Below, piece after piece: positions 1-5,006 of a stretch of DNA of 5,006 bases. The notes below the pieces were generated by a model. That model was not told where the DNA came from. It did no database searches and saw nothing but the letters and a program-made list of their open reading frames with translations. Both the position numbers and the translations under genes were made by a program. The DNA is from JAYUHK01 sp043767025 (GTDB taxonomy: Bacteria; Bacteroidota; Bacteroidia; Chitinophagales; Saprospiraceae): contig JAYUHK010000010.1 of NCBI GenBank assembly GCA_043767025.1, forward strand, positions 1 to 5,006, given 5' to 3'. Each line of letters begins with the position of its first letter. Within the stretch, counting starts at the first letter, position 1.

Positions 1-180
1 CGAGTCATTAGTGCCAGCTGCATACAAGACTGCTTCGCGAGGGCAGAGGTGGGCAGGTAAGTAGTCAAAGTTGGGAGTAATTTTGATAACTCGCGCAAGC
101 CATTCAAAAAAACTGTCATTAACTTCTTTCAAAAACAAAGCTATGGTAATTTTTTTTAATATCCAAATTTTTTTATACAT
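1..180 (-). CDS. Possible N-terminal part of an unrecognised protein, cut by the left edge
   Basis: Reading the minus strand from an ATG at 180-178, the frame stays open for 60 codons to the window edge. The N-terminus is MYKKIWILKKITIALLFL, lysine-rich and then hydrophobic. It is followed by a more ordinary stretch with FFEWLARVIKITPNFDYLP at about residues 25-43 and CPREAVLYAAG at about 47-57. Base composition changes near position 115: inside it looks gene-like, outside it is very A/T-rich. The true start could therefore be one of the in-frame TTG codons at 138-136 or 132-130. I do not recognise the family. The plus strand is also open over parts of this stretch, in a frame with a stop at 62-64, so a plus-strand gene end is an alternative. 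No Shine-Dalgarno sequence is visible, as elsewhere in this window. It would be divergent from the GH57 gene. Confidence 0.4.
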   Translation of the reverse strand, partial: MYKKIWILKKITIALFLKEVNDSFFEWLARVIKITPNFDYLPAHLCPREAVLYAAGTNDS

Positions 181-243
181 CGAAATACGATTTTGTGACA
201 TAATAAAAGCAATAATTTATTATTCTGTGACGTTACAACTCAA

Positions 244-251
244 CAAAAATA
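244..251 (-). promoter_or_regulatory. Weak candidate -7 element for the leftward gene
   Basis: On the minus strand this reads TATTTTTG, a full match to the Bacteroidota -7 consensus TAnnTTTG. It would place a transcription start near 238, about 58 nt before the ATG at 180. No TTG lies at the right distance upstream; the nearest TTTTG is 34 bases away. In such A/T-rich DNA the match could be chance. Confidence 0.22.
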
Positions 252-317
252 CTGAAATTAATTTTTTAATACTTAAAAATTGTGACAAAAAATAATTTAA
301 AAAAAAAGTGAAAATAA

Positions 318-347
318 TTGCAAATAGCATTTATACAACTACTTTGC
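318..347 (+). promoter_or_regulatory. Candidate promoter of the GH57 gene
   Basis: TTG at 318-320 is followed after 19 bases by TACTTTGC at 340-347. This resembles the Bacteroidota pattern TTG - about 20 bases - TAnnTTTG, except that the -7 element has one variable base instead of two. Transcription would begin near 353 and leave a leader of about 100 nt. A second, weaker possibility is TATCTTTC at 408-415, which has no TTG in place upstream. Confidence 0.35.
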
Positions 348-450
348 GTGTTTTTTACACGAAGTTGGCATTTAACAAAAACTTTTTTCGCCACGAAGCG
401 TTTTTTTATCTTTCTTTGCAGAAAAAATATCTTTTCGCAGTTTTTCTTTT

Positions 451-2850
451 ATGATAAAAAAATATGTTTGTATTCACGGGCATTTCTACCAACCGCCCCG
501 CGAAAACGCTTGGCTCGAAGGCGTAGAAATGCAGGACTCCGCCGCCCCTTTCCACGACTGGAACGACCGAATCAACTTTGAATGTTATGCGCCCAACACC
601 GCCGCCCGAATCCTCGACGAGGAGCGCAACATCGTCAATATCGTCAATAACTACACTAATATTAGCTTTAATTTTGGTCCTACGCTGCTCTCGTGGATGG
701 AAATTAGCGACCCTGACACCTACGCCGCTATCCTCGAAGCCGACCGATTGAGCCTCGCCAAATACAACGGACACGGCTCCGCTATTGCGCAGGCTCACAG
801 CCACCTGATACTGCCGTTGGCAAATGAACGGGACACAAAAACCCAAATCGCTTGGGGAATTGCCGACTTTCGGCATCGCTTCGGACGGCAGCCCGAAGGA
901 ATGTGGCTCGCCGAAACAGCCGTCAATACCGATAGCTTGGAGGAACTGGCGGCGCAGGGCATTTTATTCACGATTCTGGCACCTCGTCAGGCGCGCGCTG
1001 TCCGACGGACGGGCGAAATGGCGTGGCGAGAAGGCGCAGTGGATACTCGGCAGCCCTATCTTTGCAAACTGCCGTCTGGAAAAACAATCGCCTTGTTTTT
1101 TTACGACGGCGACATTTCGCAGTCTGTGGCGTTCAATGGTTTGCTCAACAACGGCAAAGCTTTTGCGAAGCGAATCATGGAAGGATTCAATCCTTCGGAC
1201 GCTCCGCAGTTGGTCAATATGGCTACCGACGGCGAAAGCTACGGGCATCATCATCGCTACGGCGAGATGGCGTTGGCGGACTGCCTGAACTATATCGAAG
1301 AAAATAAGTTGGCAAAACTAACCAACTATGGCGAATATTTGTCGCTTTTTCCGCCACAATTTGAGGTGCAAATCCACGAAAATAGTTCTTGGAGTTGTGT
1401 GCATGGCATCGAGCGTTGGCGGTCGGATTGTGGCTGCTGCTCGGGCGGTCGCTCCGATTGGAACCAAAAATGGCGCAAACCGCTTCGCGAAACGCTCAAC
1501 TGGCTTCGAGATACCATCGCGCCGATATATGAGCAAGAAGGCGGCAAGATGCTCGACGATGTTTGGGCGGCTCGGGACGAGTATATTCAGATAGTTTTGG
1601 ACCGAAACAATGAAAGGGTAGAACAGTTTTTTGCTCGCCACTCGTGCCATCGGCTTTCGGCAGACGAAAAAATACAGGTGCTGCGAATGATGGAAATGCA
1701 GCGCAATACGATGTTGATGTTCACTTCCTGTGGCTGGTTTTTTGACGAAATCTCTGGCATCGAAACCAACCAGATTTTGCAGTACGCGCTGCGGGCGATT
1801 CAGTTTTTGGCGCAAGTGTCGAATGTAGATTTGCACGAGCAGTTTATCTATAAGTTGGCGGCTGCGCCGAGCAATGTTTATCCAGATGGTGCGTTCAGCT
1901 ATCGAAAAAACGTGCTGCCGTCGCGGGTAGATTTGGTGCGAGTAGGAATGCACTACGCTGTGACATCGCTTTTTGAGAAATTTCCACAAAAACTTTCTCT
2001 ATTCAATTACCTCGCTACGAGCGAACTTTTTGAACGCATCGAAGCGGGCAACCAGAAATTGGCGATGGGTAGGACGGTCGTAAAATCAAAAATCACACAT
2101 TCGGACAAGCATTTTAGCTTCGCAGTGCTGTACTTGGGACAACAAAATATCATCGGAAATATCTCGACCGACATGACATTGGCGACTTTCGACGAGATGC
2201 AGCAACGCATCAGTGTAGCATTTAGAGACCACAATTTGGGCGAAGTCATCAGTATCATGCAGACGTATTTTGGCTCGCAAACCACTTATACACTCTGGCA
2301 CCTGTTCAATGATGAAAAGCGGAAATTGCTGCACGACCTGACCGAAAAGAACCTACTACAAGCCGAAAACGCGCTGCGTGAGTTTTACAACGATAATTAT
2401 CAGCTCATGTCCACGATGCAGCAAAGCGATATTCAGGTGCCAGACGCTTACAAAAATGCAGTGCAGTTTATCGTCAATACAGATTTGCACCGCTATTTCG
2501 AGCAGGATTTGATGAGCCAAGAAGAACTTCAACGCCTTTCGGACGAGTTTAAAAAATGGAACATCGAATTTAACAGCAAGCAGTCGCTCAAATTGGCGGC
2601 AAGCGAGCGAATTTTTAACGAAATAAAAAAAATAGAAACGGGCGAAAGCTCCATCGAACATCTCCAACTGCTGAATTTTATCGCCGAGCGACTGGCGCAA
2701 ATCGGCGTAAAGCTCAACAACTGGAAAAGCCAAAACCAATACTTTTCGATGCTCAAATCACATCGCAACGGCGAATGGTGGTGGGTCAATGAAACGTGGC
2801 GCAGCGAATTTGTAAAACTCGGCACTTGGCTCAAAGTGAAAAGTGATTAA
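451..2850 (+). CDS. Glycoside hydrolase family 57 protein with DUF3536 C-terminal region
   Basis: This 799-residue protein belongs to the GH57 / COG1449 group, usually annotated as alpha-amylase or alpha-mannosidase. Family members act on alpha-linked glucans such as glycogen or starch; the exact substrate here cannot be read from sequence. The N-terminus carries the GH57 first motif HGHFYQPPRE (residues 9-18). MWLAE at 151-155 fits motif 3, making Glu155 the likely nucleophile. ATDGESYGHHH at 258-268 fits motif 4, making Asp260 the likely acid/base. Further blocks usual in DUF3536 proteins are SSWSCVHGIERWRSDCGC (312-329) and MFTSCGWFFDEISGIETNQI (423-442). The C-terminal half (about 430-799) is mainly helical-looking, with no motif I can name. 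There is no signal peptide or membrane segment, so it is probably cytoplasmic. The ATG at 451 lies eight codons before the first motif, as expected for the family. The frame is intact. No other glycogen gene is visible nearby. Confidence 0.93.
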   Translation: MIKKYVCIHGHFYQPPRENAWLEGVEMQDSAAPFHDWNDRINFECYAPNTAARILDEERNIVNIVNNYTNISFNFGPTLLSWMEISDPDTYAAILEADRLSLAKYNGHGSAIAQAHSHLILPLANERDTKTQIAWGIADFRHRFGRQPEGMWLAETAVNTDSLEELAAQGILFTILAPRQARAVRRTGEMAWREGAVDTRQPYLCKLPSGKTIALFFYDGDISQSVAFNGLLNNGKAFAKRIMEGFNPSDAPQLVNMATDGESYGHHHRYGEMALADCLNYIEENKLAKLTNYGEYLSLFPPQFEVQIHENSSWSCVHGIERWRSDCGCCSGGRSDWNQKWRKPLRETLNWLRDTIAPIYEQEGGKMLDDVWAARDEYIQIVLDRNNERVEQFFARHSCHRLSADEKIQVLRMMEMQRNTMLMFTSCGWFFDEISGIETNQILQYALRAIQFLAQVSNVDLHEQFIYKLAAAPSNVYPDGAFSYRKNVLPSRVDLVRVGMHYAVTSLFEKFPQKLSLFNYLATSELFERIEAGNQKLAMGRTVVKSKITHSDKHFSFAVLYLGQQNIIGNISTDMTLATFDEMQQRISVAFRDHNLGEVISIMQTYFGSQTTYTLWHLFNDEKRKLLHDLTEKNLLQAENALREFYNDNYQLMSTMQQSDIQVPDAYKNAVQFIVNTDLHRYFEQDLMSQEELQRLSDEFKKWNIEFNSKQSLKLAASERIFNEIKKIETGESSIEHLQLLNFIAERLAQIGVKLNNWKSQNQYFSMLKSHRNGEWWWVNETWRSEFVKLGTWLKVKSD

Positions 2851-2854
2851 GTAG

Positions 2855-2878
2855 TTTTTAGTTGTTAATTTTTAGTTG
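2855..2878 (+). repeat. Short tandem direct repeat after the GH57 stop
   Basis: TTTTTAGTTG occurs at 2855-2864 and again at 2869-2878, a 10-base exact repeat with a period of 14 bases. It begins five bases after the GH57 stop codon. A/T-rich tandem decay of this kind is common in spacers, and I assign no function. Confidence 0.6.
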
Positions 2879-2880
2879 CA

Positions 2881-2905
2881 TAATTAATTGGTCGCCAATT
2901 AGTTA
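2881..2905. repeat. Inverted repeat with TCG triloop
   Basis: The arms 2881-2891 and 2895-2905 pair over 11 positions with one T-G wobble, around the loop TCG. The central core TAATTGG-TCG-CCAATTA is perfect. It lies about 30 bases past the GH57 stop. No T-run follows, so it is a poor intrinsic terminator; it could protect the 3' end of the mRNA or be a protein site. Confidence 0.5.
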
Positions 2906-2967
2906 CAATATTGTGTAATCACAAGAAATGCTTGCAAATACTTAGCGTTCTTGTTGTTTGAGGCTGT

Positions 2968-3017
2968 AAGATTTTCTGCAAATGCAAGTCGTTTGAAAAT
3001 CTTTTGTTATTTTTTTC
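2968..3017 (+). terminator. Weak terminator-like hairpin downstream of the GH57 gene
   Basis: AAGATTTTC at 2968-2976 pairs perfectly with GAAAATCTT at 2995-3003 around an 18-base loop. It is followed by TTGTTATTTTTTT. The 9-bp stem has only two G-C pairs and the loop is large, so it would be a weak intrinsic terminator. Its right arm overlaps the proposed -33 element of the next gene, so it could equally act as an operator or be chance. Confidence 0.3.
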
Positions 3018-3035
3018 GGAGGATACAATAATTTG
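3004..3035 (+). promoter_or_regulatory. Candidate promoter of the small gene
   Basis: TTG at 3004-3006, within TTTTG, is followed after 22 bases by TAATTTG at 3029-3035. This approximates the Bacteroidota TTG / TAnnTTTG promoter with one variable base missing, the same deviation as in the candidate upstream of the GH57 gene. Transcription would start near 3042, giving a leader of about 64 nt. Confidence 0.35.
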
Positions 3036-3045
3036 AAACGAATAA

Positions 3046-3103
3046 AGGTTTAAGGAGAAAGTTTTAAAAAATTCATAGACTTTCTTCATCATTTAAAAAA
3101 CCT
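3046..3103 (+). promoter_or_regulatory. Nested hairpin in the leader of the small gene
   Basis: An outer stem AGGTTT (3046-3051) with AAACCT (3098-3103) encloses an inner stem AGAAAGT (3056-3062) with ACTTTCT (3079-3085). The structure ends two bases before the ATG at 3106. It would enclose a GGAG at 3054-3057, which lies too far upstream to serve as a ribosome binding site directly. The fold could limit translation, but this is inference from complementarity only. Confidence 0.35.
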
Positions 3104-3105
3104 AT

Positions 3106-3339
3106 ATGCAGCAACTCTCTACACAAAATCAACTGTTACAACATCTTTACAACGAATTGCCGAAAGCCGAAGCCGCAGCCCTCAACGCCGAAATCGCCAG
3201 CGACTGGTGGCTTCGCGAAGAACACGCCGACCTTATAGAAAGTCATCGCCGTCTTCCGAAGGCAACTTTTTATCCGAAGCACAGCACGATTCAGAATATT
3301 CTCAATCACAGCAAAAAGACCGTTTCCGCTTTTTCGTAA
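3106..3339 (+). CDS. Small anti-sigma-like hypothetical protein (77 aa)
   Basis: The product is a short, soluble protein with no signal peptide, membrane segment or cysteines. The pattern LLQHLYNELPKAEAAALNAEI (residues 10-30) followed by DWWLREEHADL (33-43) resembles the N-terminal helical module of anti-sigma factors. The tail, with LPKATFYPKHSTIQNIL (50-66) and then HSKK, matches a recurrent family of roughly 75-95-residue Bacteroidota proteins, usually left as hypothetical. This is recalled family resemblance, not a search result. The zinc-binding His and Cys residues of classical ZAS anti-sigma domains are absent, and no sigma factor gene is in the window. The start ATG follows an A-rich leader without Shine-Dalgarno. 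A strong terminator begins 17 bases after the stop, so it is probably monocistronic. Its function is unknown. Confidence 0.75.
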   Translation: MQQLSTQNQLLQHLYNELPKAEAAALNAEIASDWWLREEHADLIESHRRLPKATFYPKHSTIQNILNHSKKTVSAFS

Positions 3340-3355
3340 AAAAGGAAAAATATCC

Positions 3356-3399
3356 AAAAAAATCCCTTTCTTTCCTGCCGAGAGAAAGGGATTTTTTTT
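3356..3399 (+). terminator. Strong intrinsic terminator after the small gene
   Basis: Positions 3356-3371 pair perfectly with 3383-3398 over 16 bp. The G/C-containing core is TCCCTTTCT with AGAAAGGGA, the loop is 11 bases (3372-3382), and the right arm runs into eight T residues (3392-3399). The left arm starts with seven A residues, so it could also work on the minus strand. It separates the small gene from the recA promoter. Confidence 0.9.
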
Positions 3400-3460
3400 G
3401 TAAAAAAAGGAAAAAAATGGGCATTTTATTCCAGACGCATTTCCAAAAAAAGCACCTAAA

Positions 3461-3492
3461 AAATTTATTTTAAAAAAATTTAAAATAAATTT
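3461..3492. repeat. Perfect 14-bp A/T inverted repeat adjoining the recA promoter
   Basis: AAATTTATTTTAAA (3461-3474) and TTTAAAATAAATTT (3479-3492) are exact reverse complements separated by AAAA. The right arm supplies the TT of the recA -33 element. The position suits an operator or an A/T-rich upstream promoter element. No T-run follows, so it is not a terminator for rightward transcription. Confidence 0.75.
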
Positions 3493-3521
3493 GGTAAATA
3501 AAAACAAATCGTTTATCTTTG
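3490..3521 (+). promoter_or_regulatory. recA promoter, Bacteroidota type
   Basis: TTTGG at 3490-3494 provides the -33 TTG (3491-3493). After 20 bases comes TATCTTTG at 3514-3521, followed by CA, a full match to TAnnTTTG with its frequent downstream C. Transcription is expected to start near 3528. This is the clearest promoter in the window. Confidence 0.85.
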
Positions 3522-3527
3522 CACTAA

Positions 3528-3678
3528 ATTAAAAACAAAAAATTTATTTATTTATTTTTTGACTTTTCTACACAAAGTATGGCTCATTAGTTCGATATTT
3601 GAACCGCCACAGCGACAGCCACTTATTTGCAAAAAAAATATTTTAAAACTTCTATAAAAAATAAAAATTACGAAAACC
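3528..3678 (+). promoter_or_regulatory. Long recA leader
   Basis: The inferred 5' untranslated region is about 150 nt. It holds three TTTA units at 3543-3554, a three-codon frame ATG GCT CAT TAG at 3579-3590, the palindrome at 3590-3604, and a GC-richer patch at 3602-3622 with CCGCCAC and CAGCCAC. The last 50 bases are nearly all A and T. I see no known riboswitch. Confidence 0.5.
3590..3604. promoter_or_regulatory. GTTC-N7-GAAC palindrome in the recA leader
   Basis: GTTCGATATTTGAAC has four perfect outer base pairs, then a G-T wobble and an A-T pair around the centre TAT. It may be an operator, perhaps for an SOS-type repressor, or an RNA hairpin of six pairs with a triloop. It is not the Bacillus SOS box (GAAC-N4-GTTC) or the alphaproteobacterial direct repeat GTTC-N7-GTTC. 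Confidence 0.4.
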
Positions 3679-4764
3679 ATGTCCACAGTAGTAAAAGATA
3701 GCAAAGACAACAAAGAGCGCGAAAACAAGCTCAAATCCCTACAACTAACCATTGACAGGCTCGACAAAACCTACGGCAAAGGAACGATTATGAAGCTCGG
3801 CGACAAGCAAGTCGTCGAGATAGACGTAATCTCGACCGGCTCCCTTGGTTTGGACGTTGCGCTCGGTATTCACGGGCTTCCGAAGGGACGTATCGTAGAA
3901 ATCTATGGACCCGAATCCTCCGGAAAAACGACTTTGGCAATCCACGCCATCGCCGAATGTCAGAAAAAAGGCGGTATCGCAGCCATTATTGATGCCGAAC
4001 ACGCTTTCGACCGCTTTTACGCCGAAGCGTTGGGCGTAGATGTCGAAAACCTTCTCATCTCACAGCCCGATAACGGTGAGCAAGCACTCGAAATAGCCGA
4101 AAATCTTATCCGCTCCGGCGCAGTAGATATTTTGGTCGTGGATTCGGTCGCCGCTTTGGTACCCAAAAGCGAAATCGAAGGCGAAATGGGAGACTCCAAA
4201 ATGGGTCTTCAAGCTCGCTTGATGAGTCAGGCAATGCGAAAACTAACAGGAAGTATCGGCAGGACAGGTTGCTGCTGTATCTTTATCAACCAACTCCGCG
4301 AAAAAATCGGAGTCATGTTCGGTAATCCCGAAACGACGACGGGTGGTAACGCCCTCAAATTTTATGCGTCCGTCCGCTTGGATATTCGCAAGTCTGGCTC
4401 GGCTCTGAAAGACAAAGAAGGCAACGTTTTTGCCAACCACGTCAAAGTGAAAGTCGTCAAAAATAAGCTCGCACCTCCTTTTCGCGAAGCGCAATTTGAC
4501 ATTGTGTTCGGCTTGGGCATCTCCAAAACCGGCGAAATCGTAGATATGGGTTCCGAGATGGACATCATCGGCAAGAGCGGTGCTTGGTACAGCTACAACG
4601 GTGCCAAAATCGCACAAGGTCGCGACGCCGCCAAACAATTTTTGAGTGACAATCCCGAAATGGCGAATGAAATAGAACTCAAAATCAAAGAAAAAATATC
4701 CAGCAACATCGTCAAAGTTCCAGCTGCCAGCATAGAGGACGAAGAAATGGGCGACGACGATTAA
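3679..4764 (+). CDS. recA: RecA recombinase
   Basis: RecA binds single-stranded DNA as an ATP-dependent filament, performs homologous pairing and strand exchange, and stimulates LexA-type autocleavage where such repressors exist. This 361-residue protein is full length for the family. The N-terminal helix region carries LDKTYGKGTIMKLG (28-41). Walker A is GPESSGKT (77-84). Catalytic Glu107 lies in DAEHA, and Walker B ILVVDS ends at Asp155-Ser156. Loop L1 is EIEGEMGD (165-172). Gln205, in IFINQL, matches the E. coli allosteric Gln194. Loop L2 is FGNPETTTGGNALKF (214-228). KNK at 261-263 matches the interface lysines Lys248/Lys250 of E. coli. The C-terminus ends in the usual acidic tail, EDEEMGDDD. 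A run of three cysteines (198-200) precedes IFINQ. All key residues are present and I see no intein or frameshift. It has its own promoter and a long leader. The ATG is preceded by an A-rich stretch without Shine-Dalgarno. Confidence 0.99.
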   Translation: MSTVVKDSKDNKERENKLKSLQLTIDRLDKTYGKGTIMKLGDKQVVEIDVISTGSLGLDVALGIHGLPKGRIVEIYGPESSGKTTLAIHAIAECQKKGGIAAIIDAEHAFDRFYAEALGVDVENLLISQPDNGEQALEIAENLIRSGAVDILVVDSVAALVPKSEIEGEMGDSKMGLQARLMSQAMRKLTGSIGRTGCCCIFINQLREKIGVMFGNPETTTGGNALKFYASVRLDIRKSGSALKDKEGNVFANHVKVKVVKNKLAPPFREAQFDIVFGLGISKTGEIVDMGSEMDIIGKSGAWYSYNGAKIAQGRDAAKQFLSDNPEMANEIELKIKEKISSNIVKVPAASIEDEEMGDDD

Positions 4765-5006
4765 TTTTTTGATTTTAAAACATTTACTCATGTAACGCAG
4801 AATATTTTTTGCTAAAAATTCAGGCAGTATTTTATTCGGTATTAGTGTATTTTCAGACGTGCCTTGTAGAAATTCAAGTTTTTGCAAAAATATCGTCTGG
4901 CGAAGCGAAAACTGTTTGAGTCTGGCGAAGCCGACGAGTATTTTTCGCGCGCCGACGGGATTTTTAAGCAAAAACTTTAGAATTTATACAGAGCACTTGA
5001 TTTTTT
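4765..5006. other. Region downstream of recA, no gene supported
   Basis: After the recA stop comes an A/T-rich stretch without a clear intrinsic terminator; the only nearby stem is four pairs, ACAT/ATGT at about 4780-4795. The 12-bp palindrome TTTTTGCAAAAA lies at 4879-4890, and the GC-rich repeat patch at 4895-4957 follows. Frames here are short, and none has a recognisable product. The next gene may start beyond the right edge. Confidence 0.55.
4895..4957. repeat. GC-rich patch of short direct repeats
   Basis: GTCTGGCGAAGC occurs at 4895-4906 and 4920-4931, an exact 12-base repeat with period 25. GCCGACG occurs at 4930-4936 and 4951-4957, each followed within a few bases by a run of five T. 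The composition is clearly richer in G and C than the flanking spacer. It may be a copy of an interspersed intergenic repeat or a decayed coding remnant; one window cannot decide. Confidence 0.5.

Larger units (their letters stand above)
181..450. other. A/T-rich divergent intergenic region
   Basis: This stretch between the possible minus-strand gene and the GH57 gene is dominated by A and T runs and holds no convincing reading frame. It contains candidate promoters for both directions, listed separately. A small hairpin lies at 347-361 (CGTGT, five T, ACACG). The last 70 bases before the GH57 start are rich in pyrimidine runs on the plus strand. Confidence 0.6.
2851..3105. other. Intergenic region between the GH57 gene and the small gene
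   Basis: No gene is supported in these 255 bases. They hold a short direct repeat just after the GH57 stop, a triloop hairpin, a longer hairpin followed by T runs, a candidate promoter and a foldable leader. Each is described in its own entry. There is no strong GC-rich intrinsic terminator for the GH57 gene. Confidence 0.6.

Noticed and set aside
198..200. Residues 198-200 of RecA form a run of three cysteines, considered as an unusual redox feature
   Set aside because: Cysteine-rich versions of this strand just before IFINQ are, to my knowledge, ordinary in Bacteroidota RecA, so I do not count it as novel. Coordinates here are RecA residue numbers.
71..295. Plus-strand reading frame of 74 codons with TTG start
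   Set aside because: It lies in A/T-rich spacer DNA, overlaps the more gene-like minus frame, and its product is low in complexity with no recognisable motif.
318..581. Plus-strand frame of 87 codons overlapping the GH57 start
   Set aside because: It starts with TTG in spacer DNA and runs in another frame into the well-supported GH57 gene; the product looks like translated homopolymers and Arg-rich shadow sequence.
1318..1989. Minus-strand frame of 223 codons inside the GH57 gene
   Set aside because: It is a long antisense shadow, with Arg/His-rich composition typical of the complement of a real gene and no known domain.
3207..3473. Plus-strand frame of 88 codons overlapping the small gene
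   Set aside because: It runs through the strong terminator hairpin and is Lys/Phe-rich from homopolymer runs; the 3106-3339 frame has the family-like product.
3590..3604. GTTCGA-like sequence considered as a tRNA T-arm fragment
   Set aside because: No acceptor, D or anticodon stems could be placed around it, and the opposite half is GAAC rather than a T-stem partner with correct spacing.
4243..4971. Minus-strand frame of 242 codons over the recA 3' part and downstream spacer
   Set aside because: It begins with TTG, and most of its length is antisense to conserved RecA codons; no domain is recognisable.
4882..4980. Short plus-strand frame (TTG start, about 32 codons) over the GC-rich repeats
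   Set aside because: The product looks superficially protein-like, but the frame is very short, has no ATG, is interrupted by a stop at 4867-4869 upstream, and the repeats explain its composition.

Overview
The window looks like a chromosomal segment of a member of the Bacteroidota. Three things point there. The RecA sequence has the form usual in that phylum. The best promoter follows the phylum's TTG / TAnnTTTG pattern rather than the TTGACA/TATAAT pattern. Start codons lack clear Shine-Dalgarno sequences and sit in very A-rich leaders. Genes are of moderate GC, while spacers are strongly A/T-rich and full of homopolymer runs.

Layout from left to right. Positions 1-180 on the minus strand may hold the N-terminal part of an unrecognised gene that runs off the left edge. 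An A/T-rich divergent spacer (about 181-450) leads to a long plus-strand gene (451-2850) for a cytoplasmic GH57 glycoside hydrolase with a DUF3536 C-terminal part. A spacer of 255 bases follows (2851-3105), with a short direct repeat, two hairpins and a candidate promoter. Next is a small gene (3106-3339) whose product resembles the short anti-sigma-like proteins of Bacteroidota, closed by a strong intrinsic terminator (3356-3399). The recA control region (3400-3678) contains a perfect 14-bp A/T inverted repeat touching the -33 element, a textbook TAnnTTTG promoter, and a leader of about 150 nt with a GTTC-N7-GAAC palindrome. recA itself occupies 3679-4764. The last 242 bases (4765-5006) hold no convincing gene but contain a GC-rich patch of short direct repeats.

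The three main genes share a strand but do not look like an operon. The strong terminator and a separate promoter isolate recA from the small gene, and the small gene appears to have its own promoter. Functionally they are a housekeeping recombinase, an alpha-glucan enzyme and a possible regulator. I see no evidence of a defence system, mobile element, CRISPR array or RNA gene. The most interesting material is regulatory: the two palindromes around the recA promoter and the folded leader of the small gene.
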